A stretch of DNA of 64,000 nucleotides from Noviluteimonas sp052115395 (GCA_052115395.1 JBFRGO010000002.1); one strand, 5' to 3'. Positions 34,645 through 43,837 are shown, counted from the first letter of the stretch. Program-made: numbers and translations. Notes: generated by a model from the letters alone, not told the origin.

Positions 34645-35826
34645 ATGACGTTCCGTGCCGCACTGCTCATTCCATTGGCCGCGCTGACCGCGTGCGCGAC
34701 CCAGGCCCCGCCTTCCCCGCAAACCGCGCCGACGCCCGCCATCACGCAGGTCAAGCCGGCTTCCGCCGCAACCCGCAGCACGACGCCCGCACCGCCCGTC
34801 CCGGCGCAATTGCGCGACATCAGCGCCGCGCGCGCCGACTTCGTGCGCCTGACCGCGGCGAAGTACGACATCGATCCTGCGTACATCGAATCGGTGCTGG
34901 CGAAGGCGCAGATCCGCGACGGCATCATCGCCGCGATGTCGCGCCCGGCCGAAGCCAAACCCTGGCGCGACTACCGCCCGATCTTCATCACGCAAGGGCG
35001 CATCGACGGCGGCAAGGCCTTCATGTCGACCAATCGCGATGCGCTCGCGCGTGCCGAGGCCCGCTTCGGCGTGCCGGCGGAAATCATCACCGCGATCATC
35101 GGCGTGGAAACCAGCTACGGCGGCAACAAGGGCAGCTATCCGGTCATCGATGCGCTGTACACGCTCGCCTTCAACTATCCGCGCACCGGCGATCCGGCCA
35201 AGGTCGCGCGCGAGAACCAGCGCGAAGCTTTCTTCCGCGACGAGCTCGGCCAATTCTTCGCCCTGGGCAAGGAAACGGGCCTGGACATCACGCAGCTCAA
35301 GGGCAGCTATGCCGGCGCGATGGGCTACGGCCAGTTCATGCCGTCCAGCTACCGGCAGTACGCGGTGGATGGCGACAACGACGGCAAGCGCGATCTGTTC
35401 GTCAACATCGACGACGCGGTGGAATCGGTCGCCAACTATTTCGCGAAGAAGGGCGGCTGGAAACGCGGCGGCCCGGTGATGACGGCCGCGCTGCGCGATC
35501 CGTCGGCCACCGACTACAGCGCCGAAAACATCGACGTGATGCAGCCCTTCGAGAGCTTCGCGCCGATCGGCTATCGCACCAACCTTCCGCTCGCGCCCGC
35601 CACGCCCGCGCAGATCGTGCGCTTCGACGGCGCCGGCGGCACCGAATACTGGATGGTGTTCGACAACTTCCGCGCGATCACCAAGTACAACACCTCGCGT
35701 TTGTATGCGACGGCCGTGTACCAACTCGCCGAATCGATCGCCGGGCGCGATGCGCAAATCGCGCAGCAGACGCAGCTGGCGACCGTTCCGCCGCCGCCCG
35801 TGCAGGCGCAGGCCACGCCGCCATGA
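34645..35826 (+). CDS. mltB: Lytic murein transglycosylase B
   Basis: A 393-residue lipoprotein (LAALTAC lipobox) that cleaves glycan strands with formation of anhydromuramic ends. The SLT fold is shown by the catalytic glutamate in IIGVETSYGGNKG, then YPVIDALYTLAFNYPR and the family signature SYAGAMGYGQFMPSSY, with an EF-hand-like DGDNDGKRDLF loop. The start at 34645 gives the lipoprotein signal; an upstream in-frame ATG only reads through the heptamer palindrome. It overlaps rlpA as ATGA. Confidence 0.94.
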   Translation: MTFRAALLIPLAALTACATQAPPSPQTAPTPAITQVKPASAATRSTTPAPPVPAQLRDISAARADFVRLTAAKYDIDPAYIESVLAKAQIRDGIIAAMSRPAEAKPWRDYRPIFITQGRIDGGKAFMSTNRDALARAEARFGVPAEIITAIIGVETSYGGNKGSYPVIDALYTLAFNYPRTGDPAKVARENQREAFFRDELGQFFALGKETGLDITQLKGSYAGAMGYGQFMPSSYRQYAVDGDNDGKRDLFVNIDDAVESVANYFAKKGGWKRGGPVMTAALRDPSATDYSAENIDVMQPFESFAPIGYRTNLPLAPATPAQIVRFDGAGGTEYWMVFDNFRAITKYNTSRLYATAVYQLAESIAGRDAQIAQQTQLATVPPPPVQAQATPP

Positions 35827-37100
35827 AGCGCGCGCTGCCGGCGATGTGCCTGTTGCTGGCCGCCTGCGGCGGCGCGCCGACCACCAAGGCGCCGACGCCT
35901 TCGCAATCTTCCACCACCGTTTCGAACACGTCGGCGAACACGCCCGGCGGCAAACGCCGTTCGCCTTACGCGCCCGCGCAGGAAGACCTTTCCAAGCGCG
36001 GCGATTACACCGCCGGCGGCCTCTACGCACCGGGCATCAAGGACAGCGCGCCGCCGCCGATCGACGACGTGCACCTGATCCCCGAACCCGAGGTCGTCGC
36101 CGAACCGCGTTCGCGCTACGGCAATCGTGATTACGCGGTGCTCGGCAAGCAATACCACGTGCTCGACGATCCCTCCGGCTATGTCGAACGCGGCACCGCG
36201 TCGTTCTACGGCCAGAAATTCCACGGCCGGCGCACCTCGTCGCTCGAGGTGTACGACATGTACGCCTTCAGCGCCGCGCACAAGACCTTGCCGTTGCCGT
36301 CCTTCGCACGCGTCACCAACCTGGCGAACGGCAAGTCGGTGATCGTGCGCGTCAACGATCGCGGCCCCTTCCACGACGGGCGCGTGATCGACCTCAGCTA
36401 CGCGGCTGCGGTGAAGCTCGGCGTGTATCCGGCAGGCACCGCGAACGTGGAAGTGCGCGCGCTCACCGTGAACGATCGCGGCCCCGACATGCGCGTGGCT
36501 TCACCCGATCCCGCGCCGCCGCCTGTGTCGCCGAGCGCGATGGACCGCATGGTCGATGCGCTTCCGATCGCCAGCGCGCAAGCCGGCGAACGCAAACCGA
36601 CGCCCGCCAGCGCGGAGCCCGAACCCACGCCGCCCGGCCCCTGGCGCTTCGACATGCGCCAGGACGGCAAGGCGATGACGGCCGACGAGTTCGACAAGTG
36701 GATGAAACAGCGGCAGGTGCACGTGGCGACCGGCCAGTCCGGTACGCCCGCCCCGCGCCCGCCCACCGAACCGGTGAAGGCACCGCTCCCCACCGCAACG
36801 GCCGCTTCCACGCCACCGCCGGCCGCGCCCGAAACACCCCCCGCGCAACCTGCGCCGACCGTGAAGGGCGACGCCGTCGTGTTGCAGATCGCCAGTTTCG
36901 CCGCACGCGCCAATGCAGAGCGCGCGCTGGCGATGCTTGAAGGCGCCGGCATTCGCGATGCACGCCTGTTCGATGCCACCGCCGCGGGCCAGAAAGTCTG
37001 GCGCCTGCGCGTCGGCCCGGTGCCGGGCGAACGCGTTGCGGAACTCAGCGCGACCGTCGCCGGTCTCGGATTCGGCCGCCCAAACATCGTGCGCGATTGA
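35823..37100 (+). CDS. rlpA: Septal ring lytic transglycosylase RlpA
   Basis: A 425-residue lipoprotein (LLLAACGG). The double-psi beta-barrel domain is near residues 115-215 (GTASFYGQKFHGRRTSSLE, VRVNDRGPFHDGRVIDLS), with the catalytic aspartate in NDRGPFHDGR. A long Pro/Ala linker leads to a C-terminal SPOR domain (VVLQIASFAARANAERAL, KVWRLRVGPVPGE) that binds denuded glycan. In Pseudomonas RlpA cleaves such glycan strands. It is coupled to mltB by ATGA, so two glycan-cutting enzymes are made together. Confidence 0.94.
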   Translation: MKRALPAMCLLLAACGGAPTTKAPTPSQSSTTVSNTSANTPGGKRRSPYAPAQEDLSKRGDYTAGGLYAPGIKDSAPPPIDDVHLIPEPEVVAEPRSRYGNRDYAVLGKQYHVLDDPSGYVERGTASFYGQKFHGRRTSSLEVYDMYAFSAAHKTLPLPSFARVTNLANGKSVIVRVNDRGPFHDGRVIDLSYAAAVKLGVYPAGTANVEVRALTVNDRGPDMRVASPDPAPPPVSPSAMDRMVDALPIASAQAGERKPTPASAEPEPTPPGPWRFDMRQDGKAMTADEFDKWMKQRQVHVATGQSGTPAPRPPTEPVKAPLPTATAASTPPPAAPETPPAQPAPTVKGDAVVLQIASFAARANAERALAMLEGAGIRDARLFDATAAGQKVWRLRVGPVPGERVAELSATVAGLGFGRPNIVRD

Positions 37101-37114
37101 TTCTCCTTAGAATC
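37099..37114 (+). terminator. Possible weak terminator after rlpA
   Basis: GATTCT and AGAATC form a 6-bp stem with a CCTT loop, beginning within the rlpA stop codon, followed by GCGTTCTTTCCCC. An alternative GCGATT/AATCGC pairing overlaps it. The stem is short, so this is only a possible partial terminator before dacC. Confidence 0.35.
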
Positions 37115-37158
37115 GCGTTCTTTCCCCCTTCGCCGCATTTCCGGAACCCGCCGTCCTG

Positions 37159-38373
37159 ATGAACGTCCGTCCCCTCGCCGCCCTCACCCTCGCGGCCCTC
37201 GCCACTTCCTTCATCGGCCTGGCGCTCGCGCAAACGCCGGCGCCTGCGGGCAAGCCCGCCGCGCCCGCCGCGCTGAGCGATTCGCTGCCCGTGCCGCCGC
37301 CGCCGCAGATCCAGGGCAAAGCCTGGGTCCTGATGGATTACGCGACCGGCCAGGTCATCGCAGGGCAGAACGGCGATGCGCAACTCGAACCGGCGAGCAT
37401 CACCAAGGTGATGACCAGCTATGTCGTCGTCGCCGAGATGAAGTCGGGCAAGGTGAAGGGCACCGACCCGGTGATGATGAGCGAGCACGCCTGGCGCGAA
37501 GGCGGCGCCGGCACCGAGGGCAGCTACAGCGGTTTCGAAGTGAACAAGACCGCGCCGCTGGTGGAGATGGAAAAGGGCATGGTCGTGCAGTCGGGCAACG
37601 ACGCGGCCATCGCGCTCGCCGAACACGTCGCCGGCAGCGAAGACGCCTTCGCCGCGCTGATGAATGCCTACGCGCAGCGCATCGGCATGCAGCATTCGCA
37701 CTTCGAGAATCCGCACGGGCTTTCGCAGCCGGGCCACGTCTCCACCGCGCACGACCTGGCGATTCTCGGCCGCGCATTGATCCGCGATTTCCCCGAGGCC
37801 TATTCGTACAACAAGATCAAGGAATACACGGTCGGCCCGATCACGCAGCGCAATCGCAACCTGCTGCTGTGGCGCGATCCTTCCGTCGACGGCATCAAGA
37901 CCGGCCACCACAGCGGCGCCGGTTACTGCCTGATGGCCTCGGCCAAGCGCGGCGACCAGCGCCTGATTTCGGTGGTCATGGGTTCGACCAGCGAAAACCA
38001 GCGTGCGGTGGATTCGCAGGCGCTGCTCAACTGGGGCTTCCGTTTCTTCGAAACCCATCGCCTGTACGAGGCGAACAAGGCGATCTCCAAGCAGAAGGTG
38101 TGGAAGGGCGATGCCGACGAAGTGCAGCTCGGCGTGGACTCGCCGATGCTGGTGAGCACGCCGCGCGGCAAGTACGCGCAGCTCAAGCCGAGCATGGACA
38201 TCCCCAAGACGCTGGTCGCGCCGATCGCGAAGGGCCAGAAGATCGGCAGCGTGAAGGTCACGCTCGACGGCAAGGTGATCGCCGAGCGGCCGCTGGTGGC
38301 GCTCAACGCGGTGGAAGAAGGCGGCTTCTTCAAGCGCATGTGGGACGAGCTGATGATGTGGTGGAACAGCTGA
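37159..38373 (+). CDS. dacC: D-alanyl-D-alanine carboxypeptidase (PBP5/6 type)
   Basis: A 404-residue exported DD-carboxypeptidase that trims the terminal D-Ala from peptidoglycan stems. The signal peptide ends near GLALAQ. The active-site motifs are Ser80-ITK83, Ser145-GN and Lys247-TG. The C terminus ends in an amphipathic helix (GGFFKRMWDELMMWWN), the typical periplasmic membrane anchor. The choice between dacA and dacC as a symbol is conventional. It precedes ybeD-lipB-lipA, the usual order in gammaproteobacteria. Confidence 0.94.
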   Translation: MNVRPLAALTLAALATSFIGLALAQTPAPAGKPAAPAALSDSLPVPPPPQIQGKAWVLMDYATGQVIAGQNGDAQLEPASITKVMTSYVVVAEMKSGKVKGTDPVMMSEHAWREGGAGTEGSYSGFEVNKTAPLVEMEKGMVVQSGNDAAIALAEHVAGSEDAFAALMNAYAQRIGMQHSHFENPHGLSQPGHVSTAHDLAILGRALIRDFPEAYSYNKIKEYTVGPITQRNRNLLLWRDPSVDGIKTGHHSGAGYCLMASAKRGDQRLISVVMGSTSENQRAVDSQALLNWGFRFFETHRLYEANKAISKQKVWKGDADEVQLGVDSPMLVSTPRGKYAQLKPSMDIPKTLVAPIAKGQKIGSVKVTLDGKVIAERPLVALNAVEEGGFFKRMWDELMMWWNS

Positions 38374-38438
38374 CGGGTTGAAGCCGCTTCGGGGGCGCCG
38401 GGGTTGGGTTCGCTCCTTGGCGGTCCCATAATCGGCCG

Positions 38439-38717
38439 ATGGAGATCAAGTCCGACAACCCCGATCACGGCTTCCAGTTTCCCGGCACCTTCGAGCTCTC
38501 CGCCATGGGCGCGGCCGACAAGGACCTGCAGGCCGAACTTCCGCGCCTGCTGATGGCCGCCGGCATCGACGTGGTGAGCGAGTCGGTCAGCTGGAAGCAC
38601 TCCTCCAACGGGAAATACGTCTCCGTGCGCATCGCCTTCAAGGCCGACTCGCGCGAGCAGTACGACGCCGCGCACGCCGCCCTGCGTGCGCACCCCGAGG
38701 TGAAGTGGACGCTGTGA
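38439..38717 (+). CDS. DUF493 family protein (YbeD-like)
   Basis: A 92-residue protein of the YbeD/UPF0250 family, an ACT-like alpha-beta fold starting MEIKSDNPDHGFQFPGTFEL and ending EVKWTL. It is conserved between dacA and lipB in many gammaproteobacteria. A regulatory or lipoate-linked role has been suggested from this position but is not established. Its TGA overlaps the likely GTG start of lipB. Confidence 0.92.
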   Translation: MEIKSDNPDHGFQFPGTFELSAMGAADKDLQAELPRLLMAAGIDVVSESVSWKHSSNGKYVSVRIAFKADSREQYDAAHAALRAHPEVKWTL

Positions 38718-39418
38718 GCGTCGCCATCGCGCCGCAGGCGGGGATCGCACGCGAGCTCGTCGCGCGCCCGGCGTTCGTTCGCGACCTGGGCCGCAGGTCC
38801 TACGAACCGGTGTGGCGCGCGATGCAGGCCTTCACGGATGCGCGCACCGATGAAACCCCCGACGAAATCTGGCTCGTGGAGCACGATCCGGTTTTCACGC
38901 TCGGCCAGGCCGGCAAGCCCGAACACGTCCTGATGCCGGGCGATATCCCCGTGATCCACGTCGATCGCGGCGGGCAGGTGACCTATCACGGCCCGGGCCA
39001 GATCGTGGCCTACCCCTTGCTCGACCTGAAGCGGCTGAAGGTGGGCGTGCGCGAGTACGTCCATCGCATCGAACAGGCCATCATCGACACGCTGGGCGAC
39101 TGGAACATCCACGCGCAGCGCCGCGACGGCGCGCCGGGTGTGTACGTGAACGACGCCAAGGTCGCCGCGCTGGGCATCCGCGTGCGACGCGGCTGCACCT
39201 TCCACGGCCTCGCATTCAACATCGCGATGGACCTGGAACCCTTCCACCGCATCAATCCGTGCGGCTACGCGGGGTTGCAGGTGGTCTCGATGCAAGACCT
39301 GGGCGGCCCGAACGACCTGGACGCCGTCAAACCCCGGCTGCTGGAGCACCTGGCCGTACAATTCGGCCTGCGGCTCCAGCCTGCGCCCCCTGAATCATTC
39401 GCGGCACCTTCCCCATGA
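38714..39418 (+). CDS. lipB: Octanoyl-[acyl-carrier-protein]:protein N-octanoyltransferase
   Basis: A 234-residue enzyme that moves octanoate from ACP to lipoyl domains, the first step of lipoate synthesis. The catalytic pair is Lys149 (DAKVAALGIRVRRGCTFHG) and Cys183 (RINPCGYAGLQV). VDRGGQVTYHGPGQIVAYP is the family signature. The start is probably GTG at 38714, overlapping the ybeD stop as GTGA. A second GTG at 38705 would add MDA and is possible. The 3' end overlaps lipA as ATGA. Confidence 0.94.
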   Translation: MSVAIAPQAGIARELVARPAFVRDLGRRSYEPVWRAMQAFTDARTDETPDEIWLVEHDPVFTLGQAGKPEHVLMPGDIPVIHVDRGGQVTYHGPGQIVAYPLLDLKRLKVGVREYVHRIEQAIIDTLGDWNIHAQRRDGAPGVYVNDAKVAALGIRVRRGCTFHGLAFNIAMDLEPFHRINPCGYAGLQVVSMQDLGGPNDLDAVKPRLLEHLAVQFGLRLQPAPPESFAAPSP

Positions 39419-40422
39419 GCGAAACCGAGTCCAAGGCCATCCCGCTGACCATCGTCGGCGACGTCGCACCGTCGCTCGTGCCGGGCGCCAAGCAAGTGGC
39501 CGGCGACAAGATCGCGCGCTCGCCGGTGCAATTCGCCGACACGCCCGTGTTGCGCAAACCGTCCTGGATCCGCGTGCGCATTCCCTCGGGCAATTCGGTG
39601 GCCAACCTCAAGGCCAAGCTGCGCGAGAACCGCCTGGTCACGGTGTGCGAGGAAGCCAGCTGCCCGAACATCCACGAGTGCTTCAGCCACGGCACGGCGA
39701 CCTTCATGATCCTCGGCGAGGTCTGCACGCGCCGCTGCTCGTTCTGCGACGTCGCCCATGGCCGCCCGAAGCCGCCCGATGCCGGCGAGCCCCTGCACCT
39801 GGCGACCACCATCGCCGACATGGGCCTGAAGTACGTGGTGATCACTTCGGTCGACCGCGACGACCTGCGCGACGGCGGTGCCCAGCACTTCGTCGACTGC
39901 ATCAGCGCGGTGCGCCACCACAGCCCGCGCACGAAGATCGAAATCCTCACGCCCGATTTCCGGGGCAAGGGCCGCATGGACCGCGCGCTGGAGATCCTGG
40001 CGACCAACCCGCCCGACGTGTTCAACCACAATGTCGAGACGGTGCCGGACCTGTATCCGAACGTGCGCCCCGGCGCGGACTACGCCTGGTCGCTCACGCT
40101 GCTGAAGAAGTTCAAGGCGCAGCACCCGGACGTCGCCACCAAGTCCGGGATCATGCTCGGCCTCGGCGAGACGATGGAGCAGGTGCAGGCGACGCTGCGC
40201 GATTTGCGCGCACACGACGTGGACATGATCACCATCGGCCAGTACCTCCAGCCCAGCCCGCACCACCATCCGGTGCTGCGTTACTGGACGCCGGACGAAT
40301 TCAAGGCGCTCGAGGTCTACGGCATGTCGCTCGGGTTCACCCACGTCGCCTCGGGCCCGTTGGTGCGTTCGTCGTACCACGCTGATCGGCAGGCGATCGA
40401 CGCGGGCTTCGTCGCCGCGTAA
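39415..40422 (+). CDS. lipA: Lipoyl synthase
   Basis: A 335-residue radical-SAM enzyme that inserts two sulfurs into protein-bound octanoyl groups. The auxiliary cluster cysteines are Cys78, Cys83 and Cys89 (TVCEEASCPNIHECF). The radical-SAM cysteines are Cys104, Cys108 and Cys111 (EVCTRRCSFCDVAHGRP). The C-terminal GPLVRSSYHAD carries the serine ligand of the auxiliary cluster. The start is fixed by the ATGA overlap with lipB. Confidence 0.98.
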   Translation: MSETESKAIPLTIVGDVAPSLVPGAKQVAGDKIARSPVQFADTPVLRKPSWIRVRIPSGNSVANLKAKLRENRLVTVCEEASCPNIHECFSHGTATFMILGEVCTRRCSFCDVAHGRPKPPDAGEPLHLATTIADMGLKYVVITSVDRDDLRDGGAQHFVDCISAVRHHSPRTKIEILTPDFRGKGRMDRALEILATNPPDVFNHNVETVPDLYPNVRPGADYAWSLTLLKKFKAQHPDVATKSGIMLGLGETMEQVQATLRDLRAHDVDMITIGQYLQPSPHHHPVLRYWTPDEFKALEVYGMSLGFTHVASGPLVRSSYHADRQAIDAGFVAA

Positions 40423-40539
40423 AGGCGCGGTTCGGGTTGGCCTTCGGATTTCGTTAACGCCACGCGAAAGCGGGCGTGGGGAATGAACGATCCCCATGGC
40501 CTGAACGCTCAGTCTCACCTTTTGCCGCTGGCGCGCGCC

Positions 40540-40570
40540 GGAAACTTTCGGCACTGTCGGCCTATCGATG
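40540..40570 (+). promoter_or_regulatory. Possible envelope-stress (ECF sigma) promoter before prc
   Basis: GGAAACTT (40540-40547), 17 bases, then TCGATG (40565-40570). The -35-like part is close to the sigma-E type GGAACTT, but the -10-like part is poor. The 234-base gap between lipA and prc holds no other clear site and no gene. Confidence 0.3.
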
Positions 40571-40656
40571 CCAGTCGCAGTCTGGACTTGCCGTTCAATC
40601 CCAGCGGCACCCCGTTGTTCCCTTGTCGGCCCGCCCCACCGGGCCCGGAAGCGCCC

Positions 40657-42840
40657 ATGAAGCTCAGCAAGACCCTGCCCGTCCTCACCATCGCCCTCGC
40701 GCTGTCGGCGCCACTCGCGCTGCTCGCGCGCGCCGACAACGACACCCAGTTGCCGGATGGTCCCAACGCCGCGCAGGCGAAGACCGCCGAACTGGTCTAC
40801 GGCCTGTTGTCGGACAGCCGCTTCGCCTATCGCCCGCGCAATCTCGACGACGCGCTGTCGAAAGACATCTACAAGCGCTACCTCGAAGCGATGGATCCCG
40901 GGAAGCTGTTCTTCACCGCGCAGGACATCGCGAAGTTCGCGCCGTACCAGACGCAACTGGACGACGCGATCAAGAGCGGTTCGATGGACGCGCCCTACGC
41001 GATGTTCGCCATCTACAAGCAGCGCGTCGCCGAACGCACCGCGTTCGCGCGCAAGGCGCTGAAGACCGACAAGTTCGATTTCAGCGGCACCGACCGCTAC
41101 GACTACGACCGCGAAAAAGCGGCGTGGGCCGACGCGGCCACGCTCGACAAGATCTGGATGCAGTCGGTGCGCAACGACTGGCTGCGCCTGAAGCTCGCCG
41201 GCAAGGCGCCCGACGACATCCGCAAGACGCTCGACAAGCGCTACGGCAACCTGGTCAAGGGCGTCGAGGATCTCAACGGCGAGGACATCTTCCAGACGTT
41301 CCTGACCTCCTACGCGAATTCGATCGACCCGCACACCGATTACTTCAACCCGCGCACCGCGGCCAACTTCAACCTCACCATGTCGCTGTCGCTGGAAGGC
41401 ATCGGCGCGGTGCTGCAGAAGCAGGACGAAGTGGTGGTGATCCGCGAGATCATCCCGGGCGGCCCTGCTTCGCGCAGCGGCAAGCTCAAGCCGGGCGACC
41501 GCATCGTCGCCGTCGGGCAGGGCACGTCGGGCGAGATGAAGGACGTGGTCGGCTGGCGCATCGACGATGTCGTCGAGCAGATCCGCGGCAACAAGGGCAC
41601 GCCCGTGCGCCTGGATGTCGTGCCGGCCGAATCGCCCGCCGATTCCAAGCCCGAGCGCCTGGTGCTCACGCGCGACAAGGTGCGCCTGGAAGAACAGGCC
41701 GCCAAGGCGCAGACCATCACCGTGCCGGGCGCCGATGGCGCGCCCTCGCGCAAGATCGGCGTGATCAAGCTGCCGGCGTTCTACCAGGACTTCGAAGGCC
41801 GCCGGAAGAACGCGAACGACTATGCGTCGGCCACGCGCGACGTCGCCAAGCTGCTCGCGCAGCTCAAGGCGCAGAAGGTCGACGGCGTGGTGCTCGACCT
41901 GCGCAACAACGGCGGCGGTTCGCTCACCGAAGCGGTGGAGTTGACCGGCCTGTTCGTCGATCGCGGCCCGGTGGTGCAGGTGGTCGAATCCGGCGGACGC
42001 GTGAGCGTCGAGGACGACACGCGCGCCGGCGTCGCATGGGACGGCCCGCTCGCGGTGCTGACCAATCGTGGCTCGGCCTCGGCGTCGGAAATCTTCGCCG
42101 GCGCGATCCAGGATTACGGCCGCGGCCTGGTCATCGGTGAAACGACCTTCGGCAAGGGCACGGTGCAGAACCTGATCGACCTGGATCGTTGGCCGCAGAA
42201 CGACGGCGACAAGTACGGCCAGGTGAAGCTCACCATCGCGCAGTTCTTCCGCATCAGCGGCGGCAGCACGCAGCACAAGGGCGTGGTGCCGGACATCGCC
42301 TTCCCGGTGTCGGTGGATGCCAGCGAATTCGGCGAGAGCACCTACGACAACGCGCTGCCGTGGTCGCGCATCCAGGCGGTCGACCACACGCAGTACGGCA
42401 ACTTCGCGCCGATCATTCCGCGCCTGGATTCCCTGCACGCCGCGCGCGTGGCCAAGGACAAGGAGTTCCAGTGGTGGGCGCAGGACGTGGCGCAGTTCCG
42501 CGCCGAGTCGGCGAAGAAGTCGGTCTCGCTCAACGAAGCCGAGCGCCGCGCCGAGCGCGACAAGTTCGAAGCCAAGACCAAGCAGCGCCAGGCCGAACGC
42601 AAGGCGCTGGGCCTGCCGCTGGATCCCTTCGCCAACGACAGCGACGACGGCTTGCAGGCCAACGAGCGCAACATTGCCGAAGACGCCAAGCGCGAGAAGC
42701 TGGAAGAGAAGCGCCCGGATCCGCTGCTCCGCGAATCCGCCGCGATCCTCGCCGATGCGCTCACGCTGCTGACCAACGACCAGAAGCTTTCGCAGCAGGT
42801 GCTGCCGGCTTCGCGGACGATGGGGCACTGGTCCGAGTAA
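40657..42840 (+). CDS. prc: Carboxy-terminal processing protease (Tsp/Prc), S41 family
   Basis: A 727-residue periplasmic protease that degrades proteins and processes penicillin-binding proteins and hydrolases. The signal peptide is LPVLTIALALSAPLALLARA. A helical N-terminal domain is followed by a PDZ domain at about residues 235-330 (LEGIGAVLQKQDEVVVIREI, GGPASRSGKLKPGDRI). The catalytic residues, by the E. coli spacing, are Ser475 (GSASASEIF), Asp486 (IQDYGRG) and Lys500 (FGKGTVQ). The start MKLSKTLPV at 40657 gives the signal peptide; a longer in-frame start is unlikely. Two hairpins follow the gene. Confidence 0.95.
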   Translation: MKLSKTLPVLTIALALSAPLALLARADNDTQLPDGPNAAQAKTAELVYGLLSDSRFAYRPRNLDDALSKDIYKRYLEAMDPGKLFFTAQDIAKFAPYQTQLDDAIKSGSMDAPYAMFAIYKQRVAERTAFARKALKTDKFDFSGTDRYDYDREKAAWADAATLDKIWMQSVRNDWLRLKLAGKAPDDIRKTLDKRYGNLVKGVEDLNGEDIFQTFLTSYANSIDPHTDYFNPRTAANFNLTMSLSLEGIGAVLQKQDEVVVIREIIPGGPASRSGKLKPGDRIVAVGQGTSGEMKDVVGWRIDDVVEQIRGNKGTPVRLDVVPAESPADSKPERLVLTRDKVRLEEQAAKAQTITVPGADGAPSRKIGVIKLPAFYQDFEGRRKNANDYASATRDVAKLLAQLKAQKVDGVVLDLRNNGGGSLTEAVELTGLFVDRGPVVQVVESGGRVSVEDDTRAGVAWDGPLAVLTNRGSASASEIFAGAIQDYGRGLVIGETTFGKGTVQNLIDLDRWPQNDGDKYGQVKLTIAQFFRISGGSTQHKGVVPDIAFPVSVDASEFGESTYDNALPWSRIQAVDHTQYGNFAPIIPRLDSLHAARVAKDKEFQWWAQDVAQFRAESAKKSVSLNEAERRAERDKFEAKTKQRQAERKALGLPLDPFANDSDDGLQANERNIAEDAKREKLEEKRPDPLLRESAAILADALTLLTNDQKLSQQVLPASRTMGHWSE

Positions 42841-42858
42841 CGCCGGCCAGGCGCGGCT

Positions 42859-42880
42859 CGCGTCGGAGTTTCCCGACGCG
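42859..42880 (+). terminator. Hairpin after prc
   Basis: CGCGTCGG and CCGACGCG form a perfect 8-bp stem with a 6-base loop (AGTTTC), 18 bases after the prc stop. No T run follows. With the next hairpin at 42903-42922 it forms a tandem pair that probably stops the prc transcript. Confidence 0.6.
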
Positions 42881-42902
42881 GCGGCGGGCAAGAATCGGAT
42901 AT

Positions 42903-42922
42903 CGGGCGCCTTCGGGCGCCCG
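42903..42922 (+). terminator. TTCG hairpin just upstream of the AraC-Ogt gene
   Basis: CGGGCGCC and GGCGCCCG form a perfect 8-bp stem with a TTCG loop, followed by TATCGTTT. It may be the second terminator of prc. It ends only 12 bases before the next start codon, so it could also act as an attenuator or block the ribosome site of that gene. Confidence 0.65.
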
Positions 42923-42934
42923 TATCGTTTGCAC

Positions 42935-43783
42935 ATGGACATGATCGCAACCAAAGCCAGCGACACGACGATCCGCAAGCTCGAGCACGCCCGCCGCGTG
43001 CTGGAAACCGACGAGCCCACGCTCGAGGCACTCGCCGAGATCGTGGGCCTCAGCGCGTCGCATCTGCAGCGCAGTTTCACCGCGCGGTTCGGGCTCAGCC
43101 CGGCGCAATTCCTGGCACAGCGCAAGCTCGGCGCGCTGAAGACCGCGCTGCGCGACGGCGACGACGTGAGCGGTGCGCTCTACGACGCCGGGTATGGCTC
43201 GCCCTCGCGCGTGTATGAAGACGGCGCCGCGAAACTCGGCATGACGCCGGCGCGTTACCGCGCGGGCGGGCAGGGCGAACGCATTCGCTGGAGCATCGTC
43301 GACACCGCATTGGGCCAGGCGCTGGTCGCGACCACCGAGCGCGGCATCTGCATGGTGGAACTCGGTCGCGACGCCACGGGCCTGGAGCGCAGCCTGCACA
43401 TGGAATTCCCGCAGGCGCACCTGGAACGCGTCGACGCCGGCCGCGACGAATTCCTCACACCGCGCGTGCGCGCCGTGGCTGACGCGCTGGCGGGCAAGCA
43501 GGCGCATGTCGACCTCGACCTGCTGGGCACCGCCTTCCAGAAAAAAGTCTGGGACGCGCTGATGCGCATTCCGCGCGGCGAAACCCGCAGTTACTCGGCG
43601 CTCGCCACCGACGTCGGCGCGCCCCTGGGGGCACGTGCGATCGCCAACGCCTGCGCACACAACCGCGTCGCAATCCTCGTTCCCTGCCATCGCGTGGTGC
43701 GCAACGATGGGACGCTCGGCGGCTACCGCTGGGGCCTGCCGCTGAAGGAACACTTGCTGCGTCGCGAGCAAGCCGCCGCGTAA
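42935..43783 (+). CDS. AraC-type HTH fused to O6-methylguanine-DNA methyltransferase (Ada-like, no N-Ada domain)
   Basis: A 282-residue fusion. Residues of about 10-105 are an AraC-type double helix-turn-helix (EALAEIVGLSASHLQRSFTA, DAGYGSPSRVYEDGAAKLGM). The C-terminal half is a suicidal alkyltransferase with the acceptor Cys251 in VPCHRVV and the ARAIANACAHN helix. It lacks the N-terminal zinc domain in which E. coli Ada senses methylphosphotriesters, so how it is activated is unclear. The ATG at 42935 is used; a second ATG at 42941 and a TTG at 42929 are alternatives. Its stop runs straight into a REP-like palindrome. Confidence 0.9.
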   Translation: MDMIATKASDTTIRKLEHARRVLETDEPTLEALAEIVGLSASHLQRSFTARFGLSPAQFLAQRKLGALKTALRDGDDVSGALYDAGYGSPSRVYEDGAAKLGMTPARYRAGGQGERIRWSIVDTALGQALVATTERGICMVELGRDATGLERSLHMEFPQAHLERVDAGRDEFLTPRVRAVADALAGKQAHVDLDLLGTAFQKKVWDALMRIPRGETRSYSALATDVGAPLGARAIANACAHNRVAILVPCHRVVRNDGTLGGYRWGLPLKEHLLRREQAAA

Positions 43784-43826
43784 CTCCCTCCCCTGCGAAG
43801 GCAGGGAGGGCCGGGGAGGGGTTGCG
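43784..43826. repeat. REP-like palindrome between convergent genes
   Basis: CTCCCTCCCCTGC, three bases, then GGCAGGGAGGG, followed by a GGGGAGGGG tail. It begins at the first base after the ada-like stop and lies 11 bases from the end of the convergent Lrp gene. It is the intergenic twin of the element inside the membrane-anchor gene at 1112-1151 (other strand). Confidence 0.85.
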
Positions 43827-43837
43827 CGTTTCGCGCG

